From: Spinacia oleracea
Taxonomy: Eukaryota > Streptophyta > Magnoliopsida > Caryophyllales > Amaranthaceae
Direction of reading: 5' to 3'
Assembly: GCF_020520425.1 (NCBI RefSeq)
Contig: NC_079492.1
Location: forward strand, 115,169,157 to 115,233,156
Length of the DNA stretch: 64,000 nucleotides
The notes under the pieces are model-generated. The model was not told where the DNA came from. It did not search any database and was given only the letters and a program-made list of their open reading frames with translations. Positions 22,268 through 33,640 of this stretch are shown here, piece by piece; positions within the stretch are counted from its first letter, which is position 1; each line of letters begins with the position of its first letter. The position numbers and the translations under genes are program-made.

Positions 22268-23107
22268 ATGTGGCCATCGTGGGGGAAATCATCGCAGAAG
22301 ATTTCCGATACACCTAAACACAAATTCCAATCCTCCAATTTCCGATGTTCGTCGTTTAAAGACATCGAAAATCTCTGCAATTTCGACCTCGATTTCCCCA
22401 TTTCTTCTTCTCCCAATACTACGAACACCACCCTCAAACGGCAACCTTCTGTTCCAACCCAACCTCGAACCTGCCGCGCCGTTTTCCACCGAGTCCGAAC
22501 CGCCAACTCGCTCCTTCAACAATGGGCCAGCAGATCCAACCCACCAAAACCCGAGAATACCCCCACAAGAGCAACGCCCGGCTCATTAACAGAAACCAGC
22601 CCCAAAATACCCTCCCCTGATGCCCGAATCGTGGTTTACTACACTAGTCTCCGGATAGTCCGGCCCACATTTCAGGCTTGCCGGGCGGTTATGTCGATAC
22701 TACAAGGTTTCCAGGTGGTTATAGATGAGAGAGACTTAGCGATGGATTCGAGTTTCATGTCGGAGCTCCGGGAACTTCTCGGATTAAAACCCACCGAGCA
22801 GCTGGCCTTGCCGAGGGTTTTCATTGGTGGGAGATACGTAGGTGGGGCGGATGAGGTTAAATATCTTCATGAGATCGGTGAACTCAAAAAGCTCGTTTCC
22901 GGAATACCCCCAAAAAAGCCCGGTACGTGCCATACGTGTGGTGGGTACAGGTTTATCCTCTGCGCCGAGTGTAGCGGTAGCCATAAAATCTTCTCGGAAA
23001 AAATTGGGTTTCGTACTTGTTCGGCGTGCAATGAGAACGGTCTGATTCGATGTCTTGATTGTTCTTCACCTCCTTTCCGCCGTCCGATTTTAATGGCTGC
23101 TGATTGA
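22268..23107 (+). CDS. Glutaredoxin-like protein with C-terminal CxxC zinc-ribbon-like region
   Basis: An intact intronless gene of 279 residues. Residues 1-115 are Ser/Pro/Thr-rich and probably disordered. Residues 119-213 form a glutaredoxin fold: a beta strand ARIVVYYTSL, the VIDERDLAMD region, the cis-Pro loop LPRVFIGGRYVGG (Pro182) and the GGADEV glutathione-site motif. The canonical CxxC/CxxS redox site is absent; the corresponding loop reads TSLRIVRPTFQAC. The C-terminus has four CxxC pairs (221/224, 232/235, 251/254, 262/265), probably binding zinc as in the DnaJ-type cysteine-rich pattern. This layout matches the plant 'glutaredoxin family protein' group related to At5g39865. Proteins of this group are not proven reductases; a scaffold or metal-binding role is possible. 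The start at 22268 is the first in-frame ATG after the leader. It is the only intact host gene in the window. Confidence 0.93.
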   Translation: MWPSWGKSSQKISDTPKHKFQSSNFRCSSFKDIENLCNFDLDFPISSSPNTTNTTLKRQPSVPTQPRTCRAVFHRVRTANSLLQQWASRSNPPKPENTPTRATPGSLTETSPKIPSPDARIVVYYTSLRIVRPTFQACRAVMSILQGFQVVIDERDLAMDSSFMSELRELLGLKPTEQLALPRVFIGGRYVGGADEVKYLHEIGELKKLVSGIPPKKPGTCHTCGGYRFILCAECSGSHKIFSEKIGFRTCSACNENGLIRCLDCSSPPFRRPILMAAD

Positions 23108-25937
23108 TAGACAGGTCCATCTTTCCTTTTTTATTTTTTTATTTTATTTTTTTGGTTTTTAGAATGGGTAATGTTTAGGCCCATTAGGGCCTTAATTAGG
23201 TCCGAGATATATTTGACATTTTTCTTTTTGTTTGGATTTGGTTGTGTTTTTGTTATCCATGTAGTGTAAAGATGATGATGACATAAATGGAGAAAAAAAG
23301 GAAAAAAATTGGACATATTTTTTTGACAAAAACTTTATACGGAGTATTATAATGTTTACCGATTTTCGGCTAAAATGCTAGAATATGTTAAAATTCCTGA
23401 ACGTTTATTTTGAATTACTAGCATTTTAGCAGGAAGTCCGTCTATAAAGTTTGTTTTGATGGTATTTATTTATATAATAATGGAAGATAGATTTGGTGGT
23501 TTGATAAATGTGGCATCTTAAAGGTGCAATTCTATTTGGTGCTATTATTGATGGAAACTGTGTTTGGTTGATAGTTTATGTTTGCACATTTACAAAAAAA
23601 AAATATAAAAAAGTAAGGTGGATTAGAGTTGTCACTTTCAAGAGGATGAGTTATTTGATAATGAGTCATGTTGTGTGTTTTGTACTAGTACTACATGCAT
23701 AATAGTGACATGTTGATCCATTTTTGACTTTTGTTGTGTTCATTTTTCAATTTTGATGCCTACTCTGTGTTATTTTTTAGTTGGTTGTCGCATTTTTTAT
23801 TGTCCTCACCATTTTAGGAAGTATGAAACTGTATGACATCACTAAAAGACTAGGAATACTTCTGTTAGGAAATGTGACAAAATATTCGGATTATTTGTGA
23901 TTATTCTACAAGGATATGATGAAGTAGTGACCAATGACCAGTGACTCATTATGGATTCGTAATTTGTTTTGGGGTTTGGTTGAATAAAGGTGTGTGTATT
24001 AATCTCATAAAAGATGGTTAGGGACATTGAGGTAGTCTGTTATCAGTTTTGTGGGGTGTTTACTGTGTTATCAGGTTTGTCTGTAAGTTGTTGGGGAGGG
24101 TGCGTTGAAATTGATAGTGCGAATGCCTGATTTCGATCTAGATACATGAGATGGATTGATATTGATTTCGACAAAGTTGGCTATGAGTGCTTTCTCTGAA
24201 GATGGTTCAATCAGTGCCGATGGAGTAAAACTGTTTAACAGCATTGTCGTTTTAATTGGTATATTTGTCTGTGCGGATATTTGGGATGGCAATGAAGCAT
24301 AGATTGGCGGACTACTGTTATAATGATTAATCATCAACCATCATAGGCGTGAGGCGTGAGGGGTTGGCTGACTACTGTTATGAAATTAGATTTCTGCGTC
24401 ATGCAGAAATTACAGATATGTGATGTGTTTCACTTGTAATTACAGTTGTATTGGCTCCCCCTTCCCTCCCTTGTATTTTCTTGTGTAGGAAACTTGAGTT
24501 TTATGAGCTACAAAATGAAGTTTACCCCACAACACCTAGCAATAAAGCTTTAAGATGGTAAAAGAAACCAGAAATTTTACAAGTGGTGAACATTGATAAT
24601 TTGATACTGATATTTAGAATGAAAGGCATCTTGAACAGAGAGATGAATCTGTCTGGCCTGATTTCAGCTGCGTGTGGCTACAAAGCGCATGCCTGAAAGC
24701 CTGTGCTTGAACTGCAACACCTACTATGTATGGAGTATGGAGTATGGAGTATGGAGTAAAATCATCAAATTCAAACAGCAGTCAGCCAAACAAGTGTAAT
24801 GTAAGTGTAACTAAGAATAAATCATTTAGCTGGTTGAAGAAAACAAGTGTACCTGGGATAAAGCGAGTTGAATCCTTGCATCTCACATAGCTACAAGGAG
24901 TCATTTGCTCTGCACCTGCGCAACAAATCTAAAATACGGAGAAAGAAACAAAGGCATGTCAAGCAATCATTCCTTCAACATCAAACATCAATACCTGGTG
25001 CTAAGATTCGGATACTTTCTGCATTATCATTATTAAGCTCTATGACTCCTTTTTTTTTTTTGAGTTACAACTTACAACAGTGTTTATTCATCTGCTGACA
25101 ATTAACATGCATCCTTTTTATTTGCATATGCTAGAGAATATACCAAGTAGCTAGCTAAAATATACTTGAGAATCTACCAAACACTTTTCAGTTACGTTGC
25201 TGTTATTTGGCCGCGCATATTAAGAATTACTGCACACATTACCAAGTTAGACGTGGCTGTGAAATTTAAACATATTTTTTGGTGGGTTTAGTCTACCTGA
25301 TGCGGAGAGTGTTCCACTTATTCCTGGCTCTGTAACACTCTCACTATACTGTAATGACTGTATATCTGTAATACCTAAATAGTAGAGTACTCCGTAAATG
25401 TTACACACTTACAGCATGTATAATACAAATTAATAGAATATATATACTCTGAACTGCTATGATGACAGAGGAGGATAGGCGGCTAGCCGGGCACTCTGAA
25501 CTCGTCTGCTGCAGCAGGCATAAGGCTTATTAGGCAAAGGATCAATGCAGTAAGATAGATGGATATCCTTGTGCTCTTCATATTTGGTTTATCATAATTG
25601 ATCACTTAATCAAGTTTCTGGACATTGTTATGGCTTTACCTCGACTACCAACTTTTGGATTCATTAAACTTTATAATCAACTTCTTTTTACATTGTTGGC
25701 CCAATTGGCCCAATTGCATGACTATGGACTGTTGCACACCCCAACGACCTAGTTGATCCTTACGAAGTTACGATTGTAGTTGTAAGAAGCTCAATAATTT
25801 TTATTTCAAAATTACCCTCCTTTAAGAATTTAGGATTATCCTAAAACACCATTTTATACTTGTCAAAATTAGCTTTAGAATTAGACATAAAAAGGTTATC
25901 CCCAACAAGTTTCAAACACAAATTCTTATTTACAATG
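23108..25937. other. 3' flank and long intergenic stretch, no gene seen
   Basis: After the TGA the sequence is T-rich (3' UTR of the glutaredoxin-like gene). A short tandem run of atggagt (four units) lies at about 24729-24757, and a T run near 25048. Frames at 24071-24337 and 24868-25098 have no family motifs. No further gene is supported. Confidence 0.5.
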
Positions 25938-26213
25938 GGTGTACAATAAATATTGTACACCGAAGTAAAAGTTAACACAAAATGCTTAAAAGTTAAGCTT
26001 ATATATGTAAAAGTTATCTATTTTTAAGTAATAAATTTTTTCATTTTAGTAAAACTTATTTCTTCAATAATGTATAAAATCAATCATTTAACCTTTCAAA
26101 ATATTTATCTATTAATTTTTTTTACTAATATAAAAGTTAATCAAAATTAGGTTAAAGTTATAAAAAAAAAAAGGTTAAAGTTATCTTGGTGTACAATAAA
26201 TTTATTGTACACC
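25938..26213. mobile_element. MITE-like element with palindromic ends
   Basis: The left end is a 24-bp palindrome (25938-25961; arms GGTGTACAAT/ATTGTACACC around aaat). The right end is a perfect 26-bp palindrome (26188-26213; arms GGTGTACAATAAA/TTTATTGTACACC). Because each end is self-complementary, the ends are both inverted and direct repeats of each other. The interior is AT-rich and non-coding. No superfamily is assigned. Confidence 0.55.
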
Positions 26214-26818
26214 TTGTGCGTGCAAGACCTATTGAGTTTCAAATCATTACTTGGATTTCAATGATCGATGAGATTTGCTCTAAACAAAGATATGGTAACA
26301 TAGTTGAATCCACAATTACTTCTAATCAATATTGTATTTCATTTTCTTAGTCTCTTACTACGTACTTGCCAATTAAAGCAAATCTCTATTATATAAGCCA
26401 AGAGGTGAGGGGCTTTTTCGTAACATCACTTTTCGTATCCCCCTATGAATAGACTAAGTTACCCCTACTAACCTATATTAAGACTAACTTTAAAATGCAA
26501 AAAAAAGTTAAAAAGTTAAAAGTGAAATCAATAATGCCCACAACAAGGGAAACAACAGCAATTCAAGAATGTAGGAATATTTTCCTTTATTATTCCATTA
26601 ATATACATACAAATTTCAAGCATGATATGTTGCTGATCTTTAGGCCTTAATTAGCATAATATACGACATACTTTAAGTGAATTTTCTACACATTACCTAA
26701 TATACAAGATCATAATATGCATTGACATCTATATAATATATTAAAAGAGAGGAAATTAATGTGGTGATGACAAATGTCACTCATTGATTTGCCTCTCTTT
26801 TAATATAAAATGAATTAA

Positions 26819-27120
26819 TAATTACAAATTTTTCTTGACTTTGTAGCAGGTAACCGGCCATCCAGGCTTAATAATAGTAGTTGGGTCATAAAGGTTGGAT
26901 TATTTAGAAATATCGCATAGGTAGGCTTAATTAAAGAAAATCGGGCAAAGGTTGGATTAATAATTACAAATTTTCCTTGACTTTGTAGCAGGTAACCGGT
27001 CATCCAGGCTTAATAATAGTAGTTGGGTCATAAAGGTTGGATTATTTAGAAATATCGCATAGGTAGGCTTAATTAAAGAAAATCGGGCAAATGTTGGATT
27101 AATAATTACAAATTTTCTTT
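26819..27120. repeat. 142-bp tandem duplication
   Basis: The unit starting aattacaaattt(t)tcttgac occurs at about 26819 and 26961 and begins a third time at 27103, spacing 142 bp. The two full units differ at only a few bases. It lies near the 5' end of the inner Helitron. Confidence 0.9.
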
Positions 27121-29006
27121 AATAGATAATGTTTATGTCATACTTAACTTAATGAATTTTATTGTAACCATTACTAATATGGAAAAATCTATAAAGAATT
27201 AAATATCCATCAATAATTTTACTAACTTATATAGAAAATTTTCTATATATTTATAATGAATATGTAAATCTATATTTTATATCTATCTCTTTTCTATTGT
27301 TGGAAAGGATCATTCTCTGGAAAAATAATCTATTACTGCGTAGCATATATTCATTATTAGTAGTTCTTTGGCATTCATTTTGCTTAATCATATACGAAGT
27401 ATATACTACCTTTTATTATTATTTTTAATTTTTCTTACTCATGTGTATTTAATCTCATCGCAAAAAGTTTCGTATGCGAAGATTGATGATATTTATTACG
27501 AAGTATTATTCTTTTACACCTAAGTATAGTACGAACTTCTACGTGTTATTCAAAATTCCTATTTAGTTAAATTTAATAACATACGAGTATAATTTATTAT
27601 CCAAGTAAGAGAGAATAATTTGTTCAAGTATTACTTAGCCGTGTTGATGTTGCCACATGTTGGACATCTGTCCCCAACTTGTGTTAAATATTATGCTTTA
27701 TTCAAAATTATGATCTTCGACATCGCTAATGATTCATCAACCTTAATCTCTTATATACGGCTTGACTTCGGTTTATATGGATTCTTACTCATAATATACT
27801 AATAATGAGGGGTATTGGAATGGGGTATGAGATTATTTCGACAAAAATGCTAATAGTTGATCGATAATGGCTAATTGATGAGAAATGCATTATTTCGGAG
27901 TTCTAATATTAAAAAATGCTAATAGTTGATCGATAATGGCTAATTGTTGAAATATATTGTGTACACATCAAGATCATTGACTAAAAACATTATACTAAGA
28001 ATCTACTTCAATATCACAATATTTACAATATGACAATAATTTGTTTAACATAAAAAAATATTTTAACAATGTTGTCTAAAATATTTTATTTAAAATATTT
28101 TAACACCCATTTAGCATGCATTAAAATATTTAACTTAAATTTACTAATGACTAATTGTATGTAATGTCAACTTTTATTTAAAAATGTGTCTTATATTGAC
28201 TGGGATATGTATAACGAATATTTACCTTTGCTTTAATATTCGAAGTAGTATTTTTCAAGGTTGTGTAAAATATGCTTTATTGAAAGAAAAAAAATTGTTT
28301 AATAACTTTGTATTTTTTCTTTTTCGAATTTATAATTTCTACTTATCCTTTTATTTAATACTTCCATAATCTTTTAAGGGTTTTATAGTTTTATTTTATA
28401 TTATTAGTTTCTTTGTCTTTGATCATTTGATGGGTAATATATTTGCCTTTATTTTACATTGTAATCTAATTATAAATCTTCGCGCACAATTTTGGATAAC
28501 GAAAATCGATGTGCAGCTATGTAGCTCTCTGATTTGCCTCTCTTGTACTTGATTCTATAAAAATTCCACTATCTCCCAACGTACCTATTTTTCAATTAAA
28601 TTATAATATATAAGCTTACAATAACTTCACGTAAAACTCCGTGAAAAGACTATTGCAACGATTAAATTTGGACGGAGAGAGTACATATTATAATGTTTTG
28701 TCCATTTACTCAATTATTCTAATAAGACACTGGAATTATAGAAGACTCTACAAAAGAATTTAATTAAAAAATCTCGACCAAAAAAAAAAAAAAAATGGTA
28801 GTCCATGGGTGGGTTTGAGGCGAGTGTGGATACACGGGTCGGTGATAGAACGGGGGTGAGTATTATTTTTTACCCGTTAATAAGGAGATTGGGAGGGTTG
28901 AGTATCTTTCCTATCGTGATTCGTGAGTGACGGGAATATGGATGAGAATTTTAGACGAGTAAGAGTATGGAGACCCCGACCATCCCCAAAGTCATGACTA
29001 GCTGAA

Positions 29007-30010
29007 TGAAGGAAATAAGTTTAACATAAGTGATGAATGGGGAGGAAACAATTTTGTGTATGTACCCTTATTTGTTTTTTTTAATAGATAAGACACTAAA
29101 TAAGGCTATAACAAATTTATCTATCATTAGTTTTAATCAGGAGAATATCTATAAGCTATATGTGTCCAAAGTATATTCTAATCAGACACCCAAATTGTCA
29201 AATACTATAGGATAGAGTTTTAAAATTCAAAACTCTCTTACCCGAAATTAATGTCGGGGCCAACCGTCTCGGGCTACGTTTGACACATGTGATGAATCAG
29301 GAGCAAAATAATTTTGTCTATGTGCCCTTATTTGTTTTCTTATTTTAATAAATAACACACCGAATGAGGCTATAAAAAATGTATCCATCATTAATTTTAA
29401 TTAGGAAATTATCTATAAGCTATAATTAATGTGCCTGGAGTATAATTAATTAGACAACCAAATTGTCAAATACTTTTAGAGTTTTAAAATTCAAAACTCT
29501 CTTATCAAAAGAGTTTTAAAATTCAAAACTCTCTTATCAAAAAAAATGTATGGTCCAGCCCTGTAAGGCTTGGTTTGAGGCGGGTGTGGATACACGTACA
29601 TGTGATGAAGCGGGGTTAATTTTATTTTCCGCCCGCGAGGCGGGGATGCGTATCATACTTATCGTGGAGACGAGCATGGGGATGAGAATTTTAGGCAGGT
29701 ATAAGTGTTGAGCGACGACCAGCCTACTTCGAAGTTATCTCTATAAGGTATATGGTGGGAGTGAGTGTTAAATGATCGGGTAATGATGTAGATGGTAGGG
29801 GAGTATTAACTGGATATGACTATCGAAGTAAAGAGCGAGTGAGAATAAATTTATGTTTGACATGGGTTATGAAAGGGGAAGAACATAAATTTATCTATGT
29901 ACTATTATTTAATTTTTTTGAATTTGTTAAATAAATAAGACAATGAACGGGGAAGTAACAGATCTATCCATAATTTTCTTTAATAAAAAGATTATCTATA
30001 AGCTCTATTC
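29007..30010. repeat. Three diverged direct repeats inside the inner Helitron
   Basis: A block of about 150 bp (aagtgatgaatggggaggaa ... atctataagctata) occurs at about 29020-29160, 29285-29425 and 29865-30005. A companion block with gtgtggatacacg occurs at about 28825 and 29588. Units differ by substitutions and small gaps, so the duplication is old. Confidence 0.7.
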
Positions 30011-30349
30011 TGATGACAATTTTCTATAGCTATAGTTTAGTAAAAGTTTAGATATGCAAATTTAATATTCATATCATAAATCGTGCATCGCACGGGTACT
30101 ATACTAGTAATTATCTAATTTACATAATATACAAAATATTCTAACAAAGAAAATAGGCGATGCGTTCATTCAACCCTTTCATTTTCTCTCTTCATAAACC
30201 ACGGTGATTCCTATATTTTCCCCTCAATTTCCCCTAATTTCTATCATATTTCTCACAATTTCTTACTAATTTTTCTAAAATTCTTCAACAAATTCGTGAA
30301 TTGCTAAGAACATCGTAGTTGTTGATTACATCTTCAACAAGTTTATCCT

Positions 30350-30589
30350 GTGGTGAAGGGTCCCAGACTTTACTCCGACATCGGCAAAAGAGCTAGAGGT
30401 TCATTTCTTTTTTACCATGTTTTCTGTTGATCGAATTTCAAAGTTATTGTTCTTGATTTTTTTGGGTATAATTAATGGGTTGATTTTGTGTTTTTGATGG
30501 GTTTTTGTTTGTTGTTATTGTAGATCTTATGTGCAAGGATTATCAGAGTGACCACAAGTTCACCCTTACCACTTACACTACAAGTTCAA
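30350..30589 (+). pseudogene. Captured VDAC (mitochondrial porin) 5' fragment, exons 1-2
   Basis: Exon 1 (30350-30398) reads VKGPRLYSDIGKRAR, the N-terminal helix of plant voltage-dependent anion channels. The start codon position is GTG instead of ATG. The intron (30399-30523) has GT..TAG borders. Exon 2 (30524 to about 30589) reads DLMCKDYQSDHKFTLTTYT, the first beta strands. Homology then stops and EB1-like sequence follows. The upstream CT/AT-rich text (about 30165-30349) looks like its 5' UTR. VDAC forms the outer mitochondrial membrane pore; this piece covers only about 35 residues and cannot form a barrel. It retains an intron, so it was captured as DNA, consistent with Helitron capture. 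Confidence 0.85.
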
Positions 30590-30605
30590 TTGATGGACGC
30601 CGCCA

Positions 30606-30925
30606 CTTGGGTACGGTGCTGATGCGCAAGGTCAATTTCTAGGTGAAGAACGAGTACGATATGATCCAAAATTACATAAGGTTCTTCAAGATGTCTTCAA
30701 TAAGCTTAAGATTACTAAGGTTCTCTTCAATTAATTTTGTTTTGTTTTCTGATTTATTCTATTGCTCATGTACTAATTTTCTTTGGTTAATTTATTTGTT
30801 TGGGATGTTGAATTCAGCTTATAAAAGTTAACAAACTCATAAAAGGGAGGTCGTTGGATAATCTGGAGTTTATGCAATGAATGAAGAAATACTTTTCATT
30901 CGGTTAATGGTGGTCTCCACAAATA
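30606..30925 (+). pseudogene. Captured EB1 (microtubule end-binding protein) fragment, two exons
   Basis: Exon a (to 30719) contains MRKVNF, an in-frame stop, then KNEYDMIQNY, a 3-4 base insertion, and VLQDVFNKLKITK, matching the calponin-homology domain of plant EB1. The intron 30720-30817 has GT..CAG borders. Exon b (from 30818) reads IKVNKLIKGRSLDNLEFMQ, a TGA where Trp is expected, then MKKY and a frameshifted SVNGGLH. EB1 tracks growing microtubule plus ends. This copy has at least one nonsense codon per exon and frameshifts, so it is dead. It follows the VDAC fragment by about 20-30 bp in the same orientation. Confidence 0.85.
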
Positions 30926-32004
30926 ATTAATCACAATTTCTCTTTTTTCAGAAAATAGGTTTAATTTTAAGAAATTAATCATTATTATTCAATTTGTGTG
31001 ATTTTTATTTTTGTATTTGATGTTCAAGACGTCCTAATTAAAAAATGGTGGGTTATTTTCGTACTATTTTTTATTTTGAGATATATTATTGGCATTTTTA
31101 GATAAATTTGAAATTTTGTAGTTGTAGAGTTTTTTATAGGTTTTTTATTTGACTTATCATGTTTGACAAAAAGTGGTAATACTACATGACATTGCTCACA
31201 TATATTAGGTTGTTTGGCTACTGATATAATTAAAATTAGTACCTTAACAGGTTTCAGCCCTACTGTGTGTATTTAAATTAAAGAAAATTTCTACGTTTAT
31301 GCAGCTTAGGACGCAATCGGGTCAAAGAAAAATTACTCTCAAATCTTCAAAAACAAAGCTTTTTAATGGGTGCTACCTCCAACAATTGAAGATTTGAATT
31401 CAGAATAATCCTATAATGTTAGTTATATGTTGAAAGTCAATTGAGCAGAAAACATGTGATTAACCAAGTACATTGGGAGTACTTGAGCAGAAAACGAGTT
31501 TTATTTTATTCGATTTGTTATGTATTTGATAGATTCAGATTTCTTTTGTAGATGTGGTATGACTTTTTATTAATGAATTAATTTTATTTCAAAAAAACCA
31601 AGTACATTGGGAGAAAAGAAGAAGTGAAACACACTATTTATATGTTAAGTTTCTTTACTTTAGTACTACAATTTTGATTTTTCGTCATATAATATGTACA
31701 TTACATTGTTTAACTATGTAAATGCTTTTAACTAGAGATTATATCTAATTTTTCTTTATATGAATTTTTCAAACAATTTTTCTAGCATATTATTTAGTGT
31801 GATTAGTTGTCATAACGCAATTTTTAGTTTTATATAATCTCACACGCATAACGTGCATATAAGACTAGTAAAATCATAACAAATTAACAAGGGGGCGTAA
31901 GTGCGTCATGCCTTGCTTTATCAAAAGAAAATTACATCGTATTATTTCTACATTGAATTAGAAATTTGATAGGCTGGAAAACTTCGAAATTACGAACATC
32001 TAAT

Positions 32005-32551
32005 TAGACATGTCAAACGGGTCGGTCGGGTCGGGTTGTAAAAAATTATTTTCGGGTTCGGGTTGAATCGGGTCGGTCACTTTCGGGTTCGGGTTTACAA
32101 ATGCTTGTTCAAGACCCAGAACTTTCGGGTTCGGGTTGACCCAACGGGTTGAGAGCATTTAAAACGCGCATTATATTTTCATTAATTTAGGTGATAAATA
32201 TACAAAATATGGGCACAAATTTACAAATTTTCCTACACAAGTTTATATTTAGTCAACTTCAAGCAATGGCGTATAATTCAAATTAAAATCATATTACACA
32301 CAACAATAGTAAAAACAATGTGTTTATTATGCTTAAATTTTCTCATAACCTCATTTATTACTATAAATACAATGCTTTTCAATTGGTACTCGGGTCCAAA
32401 ATGGGTTCGGTCGGGTTTTGACCCATTACTTTTCGGGTTACTCGGGTTCGGATAAAATCGGGTTACGGGTCACAAAATCTTGTTCAAGACCCAGTATTTT
32501 CGGGTCGGGCTCGGGTCGTTTTTCGGGTCGGGTCGACTTTTGACAGGTCTA
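32005..32551. mobile_element. hAT-type MITE with CGGGT-rich ends
   Basis: Ends TAGACATGTCAAA and, inverted, TAGACCTGTCAAA are hAT-like. A perfect 8-bp target duplication catctaat flanks it (31997-32004 and 32552-32559). Arrays of cgggtcgggttcggg lie near both ends with an AT-rich middle. It is 547 bp and non-coding; the antisense frame at 32484-32810 is chance. Confidence 0.85.
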
Positions 32552-32599
32552 CATCTAATAAATTTAGCATAATCGTGTGACCACATGTATGATTTTGTG

Positions 32600-32704
32600 A
32601 GAGTGATGGATAACTCAGTTGGTTAAAGCTTCCATCTCGATTCCAGGTGATTCTGTGATCGATTCTCATCCCCGCCTTGTGGCTCATTCGCACCAAAAAA
32701 AAAA
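32600..32704 (+). mobile_element. Short tRNA-derived SINE
   Basis: A tRNA-like A box (ggataactcagttggttaaa) and B box (gatcgattctc) precede a short tail with ten A (32695-32704). Flanking acatgt...ttgtga text on both sides suggests a decayed target duplication. A genuine tRNA gene is unlikely: no cloverleaf 3' arm is seen and a poly-A tail is present. Confidence 0.55.
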
Positions 32705-32809
32705 CATGTGACACCTTGTGACACTCAATCGTGTTCACTCGTATGTACTCCGTTTCTCGACCAGAGAAGGGCAATATAAATAATGTTATGGATCGTTTCG
32801 TACCGTACA

Positions 32810-33619
32810 TGTCGCGGTCTGTTCCTATGTTTGAGGAGCGTTATGGCTGAGTCATGGAAGACTTGTTGGGCAAGGTCAAAGAGGTTAGCAAAGATCAAGC
32901 AAACGGTTGGAGGAGATCAAGGAATCAGTTGAGCAATTCAAGGAGCACTACTAGCACAACTCCCTCAACAAATGCCGCACCAAAGTCGTATATAAAGACC
33001 AACCTTCTACGATAATTGGGAACTTCCTATTTCGGATCTCATCATATTACCTCATTCCACTAATGATGCCACAAAAATATATCCAACTACTATTTTTTAT
33101 TCATTGCCTCTCTTTCTATTAAACCCATTCACTCTCAGTTTCTCAGTAGTCTATCTTTCTCACACTACCAAGGCCTTACGCCATGTATCACCACTATTGC
33201 ATCACCTACTCCGATGATCCATTATTATTTATCTTTGTTAAATACATCTTATCCGATGATCTAACCTATTGCCGTGAACATATTAGATATCCCTAATGAT
33301 CCGTAATCCATCTAGATCTTCTTCTCATATTTCCTATATTAATTACATTATACGTATGTATTACTGCAAGATACACATTTACATATATGCGGATATCCGT
33401 TGTACTTATATTCAATGGGCTTTTTATGCCAGCAACATAGTAGATTGGTGGACTAATGGCCACCTGCGGTTTTTATCCCTTTCGGGTTTTCCGCGTCACC
33501 ATCTCTTGTCTCGTCTCTCTTTATTTTCTGCCCTTTATTTCCTGTCATTTATTTGCTATATTTAATCTAGTCGTCTATGTCCCAACCAAAGGTCGTCCAT
33601 ACGAAATTTGGCATAAACA
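32810..33619 (+). repeat. LTR of a Ty3/gypsy (Tat-like) element
   Basis: The right end ...gcataaaca lies 3 bp before a gypsy-type primer-binding site. A TATA box (cgtatataaaga, near 32990) lies inside. The left end TGTCGCGG at 32810 is a guess. Short frames at 33296-33565 and 33456-34049 cross the LTR/leader boundary and are not genes. Confidence 0.5.
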
Positions 33620-33622
33620 GTT

Positions 33623-33640
33623 TGGCGCCGTCTGTGGGGA
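33623..33640 (+). other. Primer-binding site of the gypsy element
   Basis: tggcgccgtctgtgggga matches the primer-binding sequence widespread in Tat-lineage plant gypsy elements. It marks the start of the internal region, which is interrupted by the copia complex at 34267. Confidence 0.7.

Larger units (their letters stand above)
26728..30107 (+). mobile_element. Inner non-autonomous Helitron
   Basis: The 5' end is TCTATATAATATATTAAAAG after A at 26727. The 3' end has the hairpin CGTGC-ATC-GCACG (30082-30094), then ggtactataCTAG (30104-30107) and T, the same design as the Helitron ending at 7094. Near the 5' end an inverted repeat (atattaaaagagagg / cctctcttttaatat at about 26738 and 26792) forms a subterminal hairpin. 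The 3.4-kb interior has no transposase and holds several tandem duplications. Short frames inside it have no motif support. Confidence 0.65.
26383..31868 (+). mobile_element. Outer Helitron carrying captured VDAC and EB1 fragments
   Basis: The 5' end is TCTCTATTATATAAGCCAAG after A. The 3' end has a short hairpin (CACG-CATAA-CGTG, near 31851-31863), then catataagaCTAG ending at 31868 and T. Another Helitron (26728-30107) is nested within it; without that the element is about 2.1 kb. It has no Rep/helicase gene. Its 3' half carries exon-intron fragments of two host genes, listed separately. The pairing of this 5' end with this 3' end is inferred; an alternative 5' end is the TCTAATTTACATAATATAC at about 30113. 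Confidence 0.5.

Noticed and set aside
32600..32704. Functional tRNA gene
   Set aside because: A and B boxes are present but no complete cloverleaf, and a poly-A tail follows; a SINE fits better.
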